From Chitinophaga pinensis (GTDB lineage Bacteria > Bacteroidota > Bacteroidia > NS11-12g > UBA955): a stretch of 64,000 nt of DNA. The DNA is taken from contig CAMBXL010000001.1 in assembly GCA_945871905.1 (NCBI GenBank), positions 62,001-126,000 on the forward strand, read 5' to 3'. Position numbers and translations under genes: made by a program. Under the pieces are notes generated by a model. It searched no databases. It was not told the origin of the DNA and worked only from the letters and a program-made list of their open reading frames with translations. Positions 27,071 through 37,476 of this stretch are shown here, piece after piece. Each line of letters starts with the position of its first letter. The first letter of the stretch is position 1.

Positions 27071-28304
27071 AAAGAGTTTGGATATTAGTTGCTTTCAGCA
27101 AACACTCTTCATATTCTTTTTCTGGAATAGAATCATAGGTAATTGCACTGCCCACTTGGTACAAAAAGGTTTGTTCTGTTTTTTGGAATTCTAAGCTTCT
27201 AATTACTACATTAAAGTCAAAGTTTTTACTAGGGTCTATGTAACCCAAACACCCACTGTAAATATTTCTTGGTGTATTCTCATATTTCTCAATATGCTTC
27301 ATCACTTCTTTTTTGGGAGCGCCTGTCATACTGCCCATAGGGAACAATGCCTCAAATATAGATTGAATATTGTTTCCTTCTTTTAACTTGCCCTTTATTG
27401 TGGAGATTAAATGGTTTAGTGATTTAAAAGAATAAGTCCCAAATAATTCTTCAACTCTTACAGTGCCTGTTTCGCATATTTTTGACAAGTCATTTCTAAC
27501 TAAGTCGACAATCATTACGTTTTCTGCTCTTTCTTTTTCGTCGTTTTGCAACAAAAGCATTTGATGTTGATTGTTTTCAGTGTGTTTTTTGTTAGTACCT
27601 TTGATAGGTTGTGAATACAAATTATCGTTGTCTTTGTATATGAATCTCTCTGGACTATTGCATAATATAGCAAATTGTTTGGTGTTTAAATAGGCTGCAA
27701 ATGGAGCTTTACTCTCTTGATTTAGCTTGATAAACAAAGGCAATAATGGAGTTCCAATTGATTTGCTTTTGAATCCAATACAGTAATTCATTTCATAATA
27801 CTTGCCATTGTATATGTCTTCTTTTATCTGTGTTACTGTTCTTAAATAATCTTCTTTTTGAGTTAATGCTTCAAACTGTAGCGAAATAGCCTTGACTTTT
27901 TCTGTTACAATATCTGTTTCTCTGAATTTATTTATCAATTCATTAAATTCAATCTCTGAAATACCATTGTTTATCAATTGTATTTTGTTGGTGTTTTTTG
28001 CAATCAAAAACACAATTTTAGGTTCAAATAAAAAATGTGTTAAAGATTCATTGAAGGGGGATTGGTAATTAAATTGCCCAAAAATCCATTGCTGACTCTG
28101 TTCAATATCTTTCCAACATTCTCTGTTGTGTGAATGGATTGGTTTGTTTAGACCATAGCCTGCCAATAACTCATACTTTTCAATCTGATAAGCCGAAGGC
28201 ATTTCGTTACTGTCGCAGATACAACACGTATCAAACTGACTACTGAAATTGTAAATTTTTTGTTTAATGTCAGTTAAGTTGTCAAAAAATAACTCAGTTT
28301 TCAT
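27063..28304 (-). CDS. pabB: Aminodeoxychorismate synthase component I / chorismate-binding protein
   Basis: PabB converts chorismate and ammonia to aminodeoxychorismate for folate synthesis. The 413-residue protein has the chorismate-binding signature motifs: PERFIYKDND, PIKGTNKKH, ERAENVMIVDLVRNDLSKI, MGSMTGAPKKEVMKHIEKYE and IYSGCLGYIDP. It lacks the glutamine amidotransferase and lyase domains, and pabA/pabC are not nearby. TrpE or isochorismate synthase are less likely alternatives. It overlaps the end of uvrC by 11 bases and is probably co-transcribed with it. Confidence 0.88.
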   Translation of the reverse strand: MKTELFFDNLTDIKQKIYNFSSQFDTCCICDSNEMPSAYQIEKYELLAGYGLNKPIHSHNRECWKDIEQSQQWIFGQFNYQSPFNESLTHFLFEPKIVFLIAKNTNKIQLINNGISEIEFNELINKFRETDIVTEKVKAISLQFEALTQKEDYLRTVTQIKEDIYNGKYYEMNYCIGFKSKSIGTPLLPLFIKLNQESKAPFAAYLNTKQFAILCNSPERFIYKDNDNLYSQPIKGTNKKHTENNQHQMLLLQNDEKERAENVMIVDLVRNDLSKICETGTVRVEELFGTYSFKSLNHLISTIKGKLKEGNNIQSIFEALFPMGSMTGAPKKEVMKHIEKYENTPRNIYSGCLGYIDPSKNFDFNVVIRSLEFQKTEQTFLYQVGSAITYDSIPEKEYEECLLKATNIQTLFK

Positions 28305-30093
28305 CTTGGAAGTAATTAATGATAAATGAGGCTGTTTTTTTTCCTGTCAGTGTTGTTAATTCTTCTAAAGTTGCTTCTCGAATTTTTTTGATGGATTTAT
28401 AATGTTTGAGCAAAAGTTCCGATGTTTTTGAGCCGATGCCTTCTATTTGTGTGAGTTCGCTTACTGTAAAGTTTTTACTTCTTCTGTTTCTGTGGTGGGT
28501 GATGCCAAAACGATGGGCTTCATCACGCATTTGTTGAATGATTTTAAGCGTTTCTGATTTTTTGTCAAGGTACATAGGAACCGAATCTCCAGGATAATAG
28601 ATTTCCTCTAGCTTTTTGGCGATTCCAATAACAGCAACTTTTTGGTAAATGTCTAGTTTTTTAAGTGTTTCCACTGCCGAACTTAATTGTCCTTTTCCAC
28701 CATCCACAACAATCAAATCGGGTAAAGGACTTTTTTCTTCTATCAATCGTTTGTATCTTCTATATAAAACTTCTTGCATTGAAGCAAAGTCATTTGGTCC
28801 TTCCACCGTTTTTATGTTAAAGTGTCTGTAATCAATTTTGCTTGGTTTTGCATTTTTAAAAACGACACAAGCAGATACTGGAAAAGCACCCTGAATGTTT
28901 GAATTGTCAAAACACTCAATGTGTTTGGGAGGTGTTGTAAGCCTCAAATCTGATTTCATTGTGTTTAATACACGATCTACTCTTAAGTCAGGGTCTAGTT
29001 TTTCTGCAGAGAGTTGTCTTTCTTGTTTCAGCATCATCGCATTTTTAAAACTTAAATCTAATAATTTCTTTTTGTCCCCAGCCAATGGAACAGTGACTGT
29101 GAATGTAGTTTCTAAATTGAGCTTAAAGGGAACGATAAATTCTTCGTTTTCGGTAGGATTGGTGTTTTTAAATTGGGCTATTGCACTTAACAATAAATCA
29201 TGGTCAGTTTCATTGTTTTTTCTTTTTATTTCAATGTTTTGAGATTGTATAATCATGCCGTCCTTTACTCTCAAATAATTGATCCACGCTGAATAATCGT
29301 TAGACGCAATAGCGAATACGTCTACATTGTTAATGGTATGACTTACTATGGTTGATTTAGATTGGTAATTTTCTAACCAGTCGAGTTGTGTTTTGTATTG
29401 ATGGGCTTCCTCAAAGGCTAAAAGTTTAACAGACTCTTCCATTCTGGATTTAATCTGTTTTTTAACAATAGATAATTGCCCTTTTAAGATGTTTTTAATT
29501 TGGTCAATACTCTGTTGGTATTCAAGCTTGGACTGAAATCCTTTGCATGGCCCTTTGCAATTACCTATTTGGTATTCGAGGCAGACATTAAATTTCCCGT
29601 CGGCAATGCTCTTTTCATTTAATGCTAAATTACAGTTTCTGATTGGATATATTTTTAATGCAAGTTCTAAAACGGTTTGCATCATTTTTATATTGGCATA
29701 AGGACCAATGTATTCCGAGCCATCTCTAACAGGATTTCTAACAACACTAACTTTAGGAAAGGCCTCTTTTGTGATTTTAATGTAAGGGTAAGATTTGTCG
29801 TCTTTTAGGTTGATGTTGTATCGTGGTTGAAGTTCCTTAATTAATAAGTTTTCAAGCAGTAAAGCATCGTATTCAGAATCTACTACAGTGTATTCAATTT
29901 CTCGAATTTTGGAGACTAAAACATTGGTTTTGCGGTTGTCATGTTCCTTGTTGAAATAAGAGCTGACTCTTTTTTTTAGATTTTTAGCTTTGCCAACATA
30001 AATAATTGTATTGGATTCATCGCGGTATTTATAAACCCCAGGCTGATTTGGTAATAATGAGATAGCGGTTTTTAAATGACTAAAATCTTTCAA
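28294..30093 (-). CDS. uvrC: UvrABC system subunit C
   Basis: UvrC makes the two incisions flanking a lesion in nucleotide excision repair. The 599-residue protein has an N-terminal GIY-YIG nuclease (PGVYKYRDESNTIIYVGKAKN, residues 18-38), a UVR domain near 205-240, an RNase H-like C-terminal nuclease (ECFDNSNIQGAFPVSACVVF, PDLIVVDGGKGQ) and a terminal helix-hairpin-helix region (IEGIGSKTSELLLKHY). A cysteine cluster at about 155-180 (NCNLALN...CLEYQIGNCKGPC) matches the proposed Fe-S site. Length is normal. Confidence 0.97.
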   Translation of the reverse strand: MKDFSHLKTAISLLPNQPGVYKYRDESNTIIYVGKAKNLKKRVSSYFNKEHDNRKTNVLVSKIREIEYTVVDSEYDALLLENLLIKELQPRYNINLKDDKSYPYIKITKEAFPKVSVVRNPVRDGSEYIGPYANIKMMQTVLELALKIYPIRNCNLALNEKSIADGKFNVCLEYQIGNCKGPCKGFQSKLEYQQSIDQIKNILKGQLSIVKKQIKSRMEESVKLLAFEEAHQYKTQLDWLENYQSKSTIVSHTINNVDVFAIASNDYSAWINYLRVKDGMIIQSQNIEIKRKNNETDHDLLLSAIAQFKNTNPTENEEFIVPFKLNLETTFTVTVPLAGDKKKLLDLSFKNAMMLKQERQLSAEKLDPDLRVDRVLNTMKSDLRLTTPPKHIECFDNSNIQGAFPVSACVVFKNAKPSKIDYRHFNIKTVEGPNDFASMQEVLYRRYKRLIEEKSPLPDLIVVDGGKGQLSSAVETLKKLDIYQKVAVIGIAKKLEEIYYPGDSVPMYLDKKSETLKIIQQMRDEAHRFGITHHRNRRSKNFTVSELTQIEGIGSKTSELLLKHYKSIKKIREATLEELTTLTGKKTASFIINYFQDEN

Positions 30094-30140
30094 GACAATG
30101 AGTGTTTATGGTTGTAAATATTGGTCCTACTTAGTGTTTT

Positions 30141-30148
30141 CAAAAATA
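30141..30148 (-). promoter_or_regulatory. -7 box (TAnnTTTG), probable uvrC-pabB promoter
   Basis: TATTTTTG on the minus strand, 47 bases upstream of the uvrC ATG. The longer leader makes this weaker than the others. Confidence 0.35.
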
Positions 30149-30218
30149 AATAAAAAATAGAAAGCAATGGTATCTTTTTAGTATTTGTAATCGCTTGATT
30201 AAGAAGGAGAGTTGCTAA

Positions 30219-30226
30219 TAGTTTTG
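30219..30226 (+). promoter_or_regulatory. Possible -7 box for the pterin dehydratase gene
   Basis: TAGTTTTG lies 74 bases before the ATG at 30301. The match is exact but the distance is large, so this is tentative. Confidence 0.3.
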
Positions 30227-30300
30227 TGTTTGAATTTAAAAAGGATAATATTGCAAAGGGTTTGACTCATTAAATCAAAAAAAAACGACCCAATAAAGCT

Positions 30301-30594
30301 ATGGTATTATTAAACAAACAAGAAGTAGAAAGTAAATTAAAAGAAATCTCAGAGGAATGGGTATTAAATAATAATTGTATTCAAAGGGCATTGGTATTTA
30401 AAGATTTTGTAGAAGCATTTTCATTTATGACATCTGCCGCTATTCTATCGGAAAAATTAAACCACCATCCTAATTGGGAAAATGTGTATAATAAGGTTGA
30501 AATTACCTTAAGCACTCATGATGCAGGCGGATTAACTGATTTGGATTTTAAGCTCGCAAAAGCCATTGATGTGGTTTTGGCCAAATACAAATAA
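30301..30594 (+). CDS. phhB: 4a-hydroxytetrahydrobiopterin dehydratase (pterin-4a-carbinolamine dehydratase)
   Basis: The 97-residue protein has the family's active-site signature [21 protein letters not shown] followed by [15 protein letters not shown]. The enzyme recycles the pterin cofactor of aromatic amino acid hydroxylases. The window also encodes homogentisate dioxygenase at 41 kb, the tyrosine-degradation step downstream of such a hydroxylase, which fits. It converges with parC. Confidence 0.93.
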   Translation: MVLLNKQEVESKLKEISEEWVLNNNCIQRALVFKDFVEAFSFMTSAAILSEKLNHHPNWENVYNKVEITLSTHDAGGLTDLDFKLAKAIDVVLAKYK

Positions 30595-30631
30595 GTCAGT
30601 AATTACTAGATAGCAGAGAGTATAGAAGGGC

Positions 30632-33256
30632 TTAAAACAATGTTTTTTGACCGTCTAATTCATCAGCAACTATATCAGGAACGATAGATTCTGATATAAC
30701 TTCTTCTTTTACTTCTTCTTCCCAAGTTCCCACTTTTTCTGATAATAGTTTAGCTGATTTAAAGGTGTCGTAAGTGATTTTATTTCCTGTCGCTTTCCAT
30801 CCTTTTATTTCTATAAACTCAGCCAACTTTAGAATCTCAGTTTGTTTTTCTCCTTTAGCATCAACTGTTTTGATTTCTACTTCAGGATTTTCATGGGTAC
30901 TTGCCAAAATTAACTTACTACTTGGTCTTTCATTGATGAAAATGAATTTTTTGCCAATAGTTGATGTTTCAATTAAAAAGCGTTTTGCATAATAATTACG
31001 AGATGAAACATCATAATGAATGCAATTAATTGATTGTTTTTCATGGAACTTCTGAATCAAGTATATGTCTTTGTCTTCGTATCTATTGGAAAGTTCATTG
31101 TCTGTTAATTCGTAGTTACCGTCATTGAATATGACTAATATTTTGTCATCACTGGTAAATGTGCCTAAATATTGTCCTCTACCATCTACGTTTAATCGAC
31201 CAATATCTCCATCGTACCAAATTTCTCGACCCTTAAACGTGGATTTGCCTTTTTCTTTTAATTCCACTTTACGGATAGGATGCTTGGTTAAAATATTTCC
31301 TTTTGCTGTTCTTCCTTTAATTTCAATTTCGGTAAAATCAAATTCAAAATATTTCTTTTTGGCATTTGCCATATTACTTAAATGCACTGCAATTTTTTCA
31401 GCTTCACTGTTGTTGTTGGCTGAGAAATAAAGCATTTTGCTGCCATTTGTTCCTAGGGTAACTTCATAATCTTTATCTCTTATTACTCCCAAAACATTGA
31501 AACGTTTAACATAACTAACGCCCGTTTTACCATCGTAATACGCAACATTATAAACTTTTCTTTCATCATTTTTGCGGTACACATCAACATAAAGAATGTC
31601 TTTGCCCAAAAACTGTTTTTCACTCACCTTACTTACCAAATACGTTCCATTTTTTCTGAATACAATCACATCGTCAATGTCAGAACAATCGCAAACATAT
31701 TCATCTTTTTTCAGTCCATAACCCACAAATCCCTCAGCATAGTTGACATATAGCTTTTCGTTTGCTACCGCCACCACATTGGTTTCGATTTTGTCAAACA
31801 TTCGGATTTCAGTTTTACGTTCCTTCCCTTTGCCATATTTTTTAATCAAATTTTTGAAGTAATCTATTGCAAATTCTGTTAGGTTGCCCAAATGATTGTT
31901 TATTTCATCAATTTGATTTTCTAAACTTTTCATTAACTCATCTGCTTTAAAGGCATCGAATTTAGAAATTCTCTTGATTTTTATTTCAGGAAGTTTGGCA
32001 ATGTCTTCCATAGTAACCTCTCGTTTTAAGAGCTTTTTAAAGGGTTTAATCTTGGTGTCAATCATGGTTAAAATCTCCTCCCAAGATTCACACTCTTCAA
32101 TGTGACGGTATATTTTGTTTTCTATAAAGATTTTCTCTAATGAGCTAAAGTGCCATCGGTTTTCTAAATGCTTAAGTTCATTTTCAAGTTCCCTTTTTAA
32201 CAATAATAAGGTTTGGTCAGTAGACAATTTCAGCATGTCATTGACCCCCAAAAACAAAGGTCTGTCTTCGGAAATGACACAAGCATTAGGCGATATACTG
32301 ACTTCACAATCGGTAAAGGCGTACAATGCATCGATGGTCATGTCAGTGCTAACTCCAGGTGTTAGTTGTACTTCTATTTCAACATCTTTCGCCGTGTTGT
32401 CAATTACTTTTTTAATTTTAATTTTACCACTTTCGTTGGCCTTTAAAATACTGTCAATAACACTTTCGGTAGTAGTTGTAAATGGAATGTCTTTGATGAG
32501 CACTTTTTTTCCATCAGCTGATTCTATTTTCGCTCTACATCTTATTTTTCCGCCTCTTCGGCCTTCGTTATAATTGCTGAAGTCCGCTAAGCCACCTGTA
32601 GGGAAATCAGGTAAAATATTTGGTTTTTTCCCTTTTAAAATATCAATACTAGCCTCGCACAATTCTATGAAATTATGAGGCATTATTTTAGTTGCTAATC
32701 CTACTGCAATACCTTCAACACCTTGTGCTAAAACTAAAGGGAACTTAACTGGCAGTGTTATAGGTTCTCTTTTTCTTCCGTCATAACTGATTTGCCATTC
32801 GGTGTTTTCTTCATTGAAAGTTACTTCTAAAGCAAATTTAGAAAGTCTAGCTTCAATATACCTTGGCGCTGCAGCACTGTCACCGGTTCTTATGTCACCC
32901 CAGTTACCTTGGGTTTCAATCATTAAATCTTTTTGACCCAAATTGACAATTGCTTCTCCAATAGCGGCATCACCATGTGGGTGGTATTGCATTGCAGAAC
33001 CAATAATGTTGGCGACTTTATTAAATCTGCCATCATCCATCTCCTTCATAACATGCAAAATCCTTCTTTGTACGGGCTTTAAACCATCGTACAAGTTTGG
33101 AACAGCACGTTCTAAAATAACGTAACTAGCATATTCCAAAAACCAATTTTCGTATAATCCAGAAACAGGTAAATCACCCTTGTTTTCTCTATGTCCGTGA
33201 TGGACAATATCGTCGTTTTTCTTAGGTAATGTTAAGTCTTCTTCTTCGTTTTCCAT
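30632..33256 (-). CDS. parC: DNA topoisomerase IV subunit A (GyrA/ParC family)
   Basis: This 874-residue type IIA topoisomerase A subunit breaks and rejoins DNA to decatenate chromosomes. The N-terminal breakage domain has LKPVQRRILHVM, YHPHGDAAI and the catalytic Tyr133 in AAAPRYIEARL. The C-terminal half folds as a beta-pinwheel but shows no GyrA box (QRRGGKG-like), which favours ParC over gyrase. It follows the B subunit after three bases, so the two subunits are co-translated. Confidence 0.92.
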   Translation of the reverse strand: MENEEEDLTLPKKNDDIVHHGHRENKGDLPVSGLYENWFLEYASYVILERAVPNLYDGLKPVQRRILHVMKEMDDGRFNKVANIIGSAMQYHPHGDAAIGEAIVNLGQKDLMIETQGNWGDIRTGDSAAAPRYIEARLSKFALEVTFNEENTEWQISYDGRKREPITLPVKFPLVLAQGVEGIAVGLATKIMPHNFIELCEASIDILKGKKPNILPDFPTGGLADFSNYNEGRRGGKIRCRAKIESADGKKVLIKDIPFTTTTESVIDSILKANESGKIKIKKVIDNTAKDVEIEVQLTPGVSTDMTIDALYAFTDCEVSISPNACVISEDRPLFLGVNDMLKLSTDQTLLLLKRELENELKHLENRWHFSSLEKIFIENKIYRHIEECESWEEILTMIDTKIKPFKKLLKREVTMEDIAKLPEIKIKRISKFDAFKADELMKSLENQIDEINNHLGNLTEFAIDYFKNLIKKYGKGKERKTEIRMFDKIETNVVAVANEKLYVNYAEGFVGYGLKKDEYVCDCSDIDDVIVFRKNGTYLVSKVSEKQFLGKDILYVDVYRKNDERKVYNVAYYDGKTGVSYVKRFNVLGVIRDKDYEVTLGTNGSKMLYFSANNNSEAEKIAVHLSNMANAKKKYFEFDFTEIEIKGRTAKGNILTKHPIRKVELKEKGKSTFKGREIWYDGDIGRLNVDGRGQYLGTFTSDDKILVIFNDGNYELTDNELSNRYEDKDIYLIQKFHEKQSINCIHYDVSSRNYYAKRFLIETSTIGKKFIFINERPSSKLILASTHENPEVEIKTVDAKGEKQTEILKLAEFIEIKGWKATGNKITYDTFKSAKLLSEKVGTWEEEVKEEVISESIVPDIVADELDGQKTLF

Positions 33257-33259
33257 AAA

Positions 33260-35149
33260 TTATGCTGCTTCTTCTTCAATTGGTGTTTCGTTTTTCTCGT
33301 CTAGTGCCAAATCTTTTTCAATGTAAAGATTGTCAATAATAAACTCTTGTCTTTCTGGCGTATTTTTGCCCATGTAGTATTTCAAAAGTTTTTCAATACT
33401 TGTTTCTTTGCTCAAAATAATTGGTTCCAAGCGGATGTTTTCTCCAATAAAATCCTCGAATTCTCCTGGTGAAATTTCCCCTAATCCTTTAAATCTAGTT
33501 ATTTCAGGTTTGCCTCCCAATTTAAAAATCGCTCTTTGTCTTTCTTCATCACTGTAGCAGTATATCGTTTCTTTTTTGTTTCTTACTCTAAACAATGGGG
33601 TTTGTAGAATATAAACATGGCCATTTCTTACCAAATCAGGAAAAAATTGAAGGAAAAAAGTCATTAACAATAAGCGAATGTGCATGCCATCCACATCGGC
33701 ATCTGTTGCTATTACAACTTTATTAAATCTCAAGTTGTCGAGTCCTTCTTCAATATCTAAAGCATGTTGTAGTAAATTAAATTCTTCGTTTTCATAAACC
33801 ACTTTTTTCTTTAGTCCATAGCAATTCAATGGTTTCCCTCTTAAACTAAAGACAGCTTGACTTTCCACATTTCTACTTTTGGTAATACTTCCACTCGCAC
33901 TGTCTCCCTCGGTTATAAAAATAGTGGAGTAATATCTTTCGTCCTTATTGTCATTCAAATGGATTCTACAATCTCTTAATTTCTTGTTGTGAAGATTGGC
34001 TTTTTTGGCTCTTTGTTGTGCTAGTTTTCTAACTCCCGCCATGTCTTTTCTTTCACGCTCATTTTGAAGAATTTTTTTCAAAAGAGCTTCAGCCGTTGCG
34101 GGGTTTTTGTGTAAGTAATTGTCTAATACTTTTGAAAGTTGTTCGCCCACAAATGAACGCATGCCTTGACCACCTGGCGCAATTTCTGTGCTTCCTAATT
34201 TGGTTTTAGTTTGTGATTCAAAAACCGGTTCTTGAACTCTTACGGAAACTGCTGCGGTAATAGAGGCTCTGATATCTGCCGCGTCAAAATCTTTTTTATA
34301 AAAATCGCGAATGGTTTTCACGAAGGCTTCTTTGAATGCGCTTAAGTGTGTTCCGCCTTGTGTGGTGTATTGACCATTTACAAAGGAATAATACTCTTCG
34401 CCATATTGATGACCATGCGTTATGGCTAATTCAAAATCAGATTCTTTAAAGTGCATAATGGGATATAGTATTGTTTCTGTATCTACTTTTCTTTCCAATA
34501 AATCCTTTAAGCCGTTTTTTGAAATGTAGTTTTGACCATTGAATTGAATGGTAAGTCCTGAATTCAAAAAGGCATAGTTCCAAATTTGTTCAATAAGGAA
34601 ATCAAAAATGAAACGGTAGTTTTTGAAAATAGTGTTGTCGGCCTCAAATATCATTAAAGTGCCATTTTTTTCCTCTGTATCAGATTCGGTGTAATCTTGA
34701 GTTAATTCACCTTTGCTAAATTCTGCTTTTTTGGTTTTTCCCTCTCTAAAAGACTGAACACAAAAATAGGAGGAGAGGGCATTTACTGCTTTTGTACCCA
34801 CACCATTCAAACCAACAGATTTTTGGAACGCGCCACTGTCGTATTTTCCGCCGGTGTTAATTTTGCTAACACAATCAATCACTTTACCCAATGGAATTCC
34901 ACGACCATAATCTCGAATGTAAACCTTGTTTTCTGAAATTTTGATTTCAATTTTTTTACCGTGACCCATCATGTGCTCATCAATACTGTTGTCAACAACC
35001 TCTTTGATAAGCACATAAATTCCATCATCAGCACTTGAACCATCGCCCAATTTGCCAATGTACATCCCAGGACGCAATCGAATGTGTTCTTTCCAATCGA
35101 GGGACCGAATACTGTCTTCTGAATACTGATTGTTATTTGGAGTCGCCAT
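33260..35149 (-). CDS. parE: DNA topoisomerase IV subunit B (GyrB/ParE family)
   Basis: The 629-residue ATPase subunit has the GHKL motifs [25 protein letters not shown] and [27 protein letters not shown]. It also has the TOPRIM motifs [10 protein letters not shown] and [15 protein letters not shown], and the C-terminal [16 protein letters not shown]. The length without large insertions and the pairing with a box-less A subunit favour ParE. It is the upstream gene of the parE-parC pair. Confidence 0.92.
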   Translation of the reverse strand: MATPNNNQYSEDSIRSLDWKEHIRLRPGMYIGKLGDGSSADDGIYVLIKEVVDNSIDEHMMGHGKKIEIKISENKVYIRDYGRGIPLGKVIDCVSKINTGGKYDSGAFQKSVGLNGVGTKAVNALSSYFCVQSFREGKTKKAEFSKGELTQDYTESDTEEKNGTLMIFEADNTIFKNYRFIFDFLIEQIWNYAFLNSGLTIQFNGQNYISKNGLKDLLERKVDTETILYPIMHFKESDFELAITHGHQYGEEYYSFVNGQYTTQGGTHLSAFKEAFVKTIRDFYKKDFDAADIRASITAAVSVRVQEPVFESQTKTKLGSTEIAPGGQGMRSFVGEQLSKVLDNYLHKNPATAEALLKKILQNERERKDMAGVRKLAQQRAKKANLHNKKLRDCRIHLNDNKDERYYSTIFITEGDSASGSITKSRNVESQAVFSLRGKPLNCYGLKKKVVYENEEFNLLQHALDIEEGLDNLRFNKVVIATDADVDGMHIRLLLMTFFLQFFPDLVRNGHVYILQTPLFRVRNKKETIYCYSDEERQRAIFKLGGKPEITRFKGLGEISPGEFEDFIGENIRLEPIILSKETSIEKLLKYYMGKNTPERQEFIIDNLYIEKDLALDEKNETPIEEEAA

Positions 35150-35364
35150 AAATACCTTTTTTTAAAAGCGCAATTTAATTCACTTTTTTAATGGTTTATT
35201 TACATTGTCTATTGATTTATAAACAATAAAGCGTCTAAAATCCTTCAAATTGACTTTAATTTTGATTGTTTTTTCATTATTTCGTATTTTTTGAAAAAAT
35301 ACTGATACTGTAAATTAAATTGGTATAACTTTTGATGGTTTATTTTCGTTATTATTGTACTTTA

Positions 35365-35607
35365 ATGATCAATTCAAACTCAAAAGAAAATCAAACATCG
35401 TTGGTTACAAAACCATGGTTCCCTTGGTTATTGCTGTTTGTTTTGTTGATTTCCAACTTAGTTTCTTTTCAAATAACCAACGAATTTTTTATTAAAAACA
35501 GTATCACTTCCGAAGAGGTTATTGTGGAACAAGATGTGATTAATTCAGGTAGTCGAATTATCAATTGGGCCAGAGATATTTTACGTTTTTTTAGAAATCC
35601 ACAATAA
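35365..35607 (+). CDS. Small single-span membrane protein upstream of lytS/lytT
   Basis: From the ATG at 35365 the gene encodes 80 residues. They form a polar N-terminus, one membrane helix at about residues 18-37 (FPWLLLFVLLISNLVSF) and a charged C-terminal tail with an amphipathic end (WARDILRFFRNP). An alternative ATG at 35335 would add ten residues. I recognise no family. It lies 12 bases upstream of the LytS-type kinase gene on the same strand, so it is likely part of that operon. Confidence 0.6.
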   Translation: MINSNSKENQTSLVTKPWFPWLLLFVLLISNLVSFQITNEFFIKNSITSEEVIVEQDVINSGSRIINWARDILRFFRNPQ

Positions 35608-35619
35608 TTTTAAAGCCAT

Positions 35620-36675
35620 TTGCAAAATAGAATAATACCTGAAACCGTTTCTTTTGTAAATAGATACAAACTCTATCATCTCCTTTTTTGGGCTGTTTAT
35701 ATTGGGTTCTGGTCTTTGCTTTTACAATCGGGAATTTCATGGAAACGGGATTTTTTGAATGCTACCATTTTTATCTTCTTTCATGGTTTAGTGAGTTATT
35801 TCAACAATTACTATTTAATTGAATGGTTTCTGTTCAAAAGGCAGTATTTTTTTTATTTAGTAGGCCTGTTTTTGTCTATTTCCTTGGTTATTTTTCCCTT
35901 AACAGTAGCTACTTACAGATATATTCCTCTGATTGATGAAAGTGCACAAACGATTTGGACCCCCAATTTTTTTATTTACAATTTTCTTTTTATCCTGTTT
36001 ACAGTCATGTTGACCACTTCTGTTAAATTGTTTAAAAATTGGTATTTGAATGAACAAACCAATAAAATTCTTGAAAAACTGAATGTGGAAAGTGAGTTAA
36101 AGTTTTTAAAAGCACAAATCAATCCCCATTTCTTGTTTAATAATCTAAATAATTTATACGCCTTAACTCTCAAACAGTCTGAATTAGCCCCAGATGTCGT
36201 TTTGAAGTTGTCAAATATTTTAAGATTTGGATTGTATGACAGTCAGAAACAACAAGTTTCTATTGATGATGATATTCGATTTGTTCAAGATTATATAGAG
36301 CTTGAAATGTTAAGATTAGGCGAAAGAACAGAAATAGAATTGACAGTGGAAGGGGAAACAATGGGGGTTTTTATTGAACCATTTTTGTTTATTAATTTTA
36401 TAGAAAACGCATTTAAACACGGTGCTAATCCCACTTTAGGGAAATCGTATATTAAAATAAAATACAGTATTGATAAGTCTAATAATGAAATCGTTTTTAA
36501 AGTAATAAACAGTAAACCTGATAAGTTAAATGGATTGGAAAAACAGAAAGTTGGAGGCATTGGTCTGAAAAATGTGCAAACCCGTCTGAATATTTTGTAT
36601 CCGAATAGACATGAACTTAAAATCGCAGACGAAAGTAACGAATACATAGTAGAACTTAAATTAAAACAACAATAA
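35620..36675 (+). CDS. Sensor histidine kinase, LytS/YehU family
   Basis: The 351-residue kinase has four membrane helices (about 20-36, 47-66, 78-97 and 117-137) with no extracellular sensor domain, then the His_kinase domain. The phosphoacceptor is His170 in AQINPHFLFNNLN, and the ATPase part has FINFIENAFKHG and GGIGLKNVQTRL. The start is TTG at 35620; an in-frame stop lies just upstream and there is no earlier ATG. The response regulator gene follows after two bases. Confidence 0.92.
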   Translation: MQNRIIPETVSFVNRYKLYHLLFWAVYIGFWSLLLQSGISWKRDFLNATIFIFFHGLVSYFNNYYLIEWFLFKRQYFFYLVGLFLSISLVIFPLTVATYRYIPLIDESAQTIWTPNFFIYNFLFILFTVMLTTSVKLFKNWYLNEQTNKILEKLNVESELKFLKAQINPHFLFNNLNNLYALTLKQSELAPDVVLKLSNILRFGLYDSQKQQVSIDDDIRFVQDYIELEMLRLGERTEIELTVEGETMGVFIEPFLFINFIENAFKHGANPTLGKSYIKIKYSIDKSNNEIVFKVINSKPDKLNGLEKQKVGGIGLKNVQTRLNILYPNRHELKIADESNEYIVELKLKQQ

Positions 36676-36677
36676 AA

Positions 36678-37397
36678 ATGAAGAAAATTATTAAATGTTT
36701 AGCCATAGACGATGAGCCACTGGCTTTAGAAATTATTGAAGCTCATATTAGCAAATTCGAACATGTTAAATTGGTTGGGAAATGCTCTAATGCTTTGGAA
36801 GCCTCTGAGGCCATCAGAAGAGACAAGCCTGATTTGATTTTTTGTGACATACACATGCCCGAAATTAGCGGAATTGATTTTGTAAAGTCAATCCAAAACA
36901 GTGGGATATTGGTGGTATTCACAACCGCTTATTCGGAATATGCTGTTGATGCTTTTGCTTTGGATGCCTTGGATTATTTGCTAAAACCAATTTCATTTGA
37001 CAGGTTTAAAAAAGCAATAGACAGAGCGGAAGAGTATTATGAATTTAAAGCTAAAACAATTCAACCACAGTCGGAACTTAATGAAGGTCACATGTTTGTG
37101 AAAGCCGATTCTAAAATGATTAAAATTAATTATGAAGATATTTGGTACGTTGAAGCGTTTGCCGACTATGTTAAAATTTACACTTCAGAAGATAAAAGAA
37201 TAGTAACCTTGCAAACCATGAAAAACATGGAACAATCACTTCCAGCCCATTTGTTTGCCCGAGTTCATAGAAGTTACATTGTGGCTATTCAAAGGGTAGA
37301 ATCTATTGGTGCGCATGAAGTAAAGGTTGGGAATAAATACATCCCACTGGGTAAAAATTATAAAGAAGCCTTTAGTCAAATGATGTACAAAAAGTAA
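36678..37397 (+). CDS. LytTR-family response regulator
   Basis: The 239-residue protein has a receiver domain with acidic AIDDEPLA, phosphoacceptor Asp57 in FCDIHMPEI, Thr in VVFTTAYSEYAV and Lys in DYLLKPIS. A LytTR DNA-binding domain occupies about 130-238 (MIKINYEDIWYVEAFADYVKIYT, FARVHRSYIVAI). With the upstream kinase it forms a classic LytS/LytT pair. Targets are unknown; a terminator follows. Confidence 0.95.
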   Translation: MKKIIKCLAIDDEPLALEIIEAHISKFEHVKLVGKCSNALEASEAIRRDKPDLIFCDIHMPEISGIDFVKSIQNSGILVVFTTAYSEYAVDAFALDALDYLLKPISFDRFKKAIDRAEEYYEFKAKTIQPQSELNEGHMFVKADSKMIKINYEDIWYVEAFADYVKIYTSEDKRIVTLQTMKNMEQSLPAHLFARVHRSYIVAIQRVESIGAHEVKVGNKYIPLGKNYKEAFSQMMYKK

Positions 37398-37427
37398 ATT
37401 TGACATTTAAGCAAAGCTAGTTAAATA

Positions 37428-37455
37428 AAAAAGCCCCGAAAATTCGGGGCTTTTT
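37428..37455. terminator. Bidirectional terminator between lytT and hppA
   Basis: A 13-bp stem (AAAAAGCCCCGAA with TTCGGGGCTTTTT) with a two-base centre and A/T runs serves the convergent response regulator and pyrophosphatase genes. Confidence 0.9.
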
Positions 37456-37476
37456 GCTTGAAAGATTATTTTTGAA

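Noticed and set aside
28895-29242. 115-residue open frame on the plus strand
   Set aside because: It is antisense to uvrC, which is fully conserved in this stretch.
32115-32573. 152-residue open frame on the plus strand
   Set aside because: It is antisense to parC and low in complexity.
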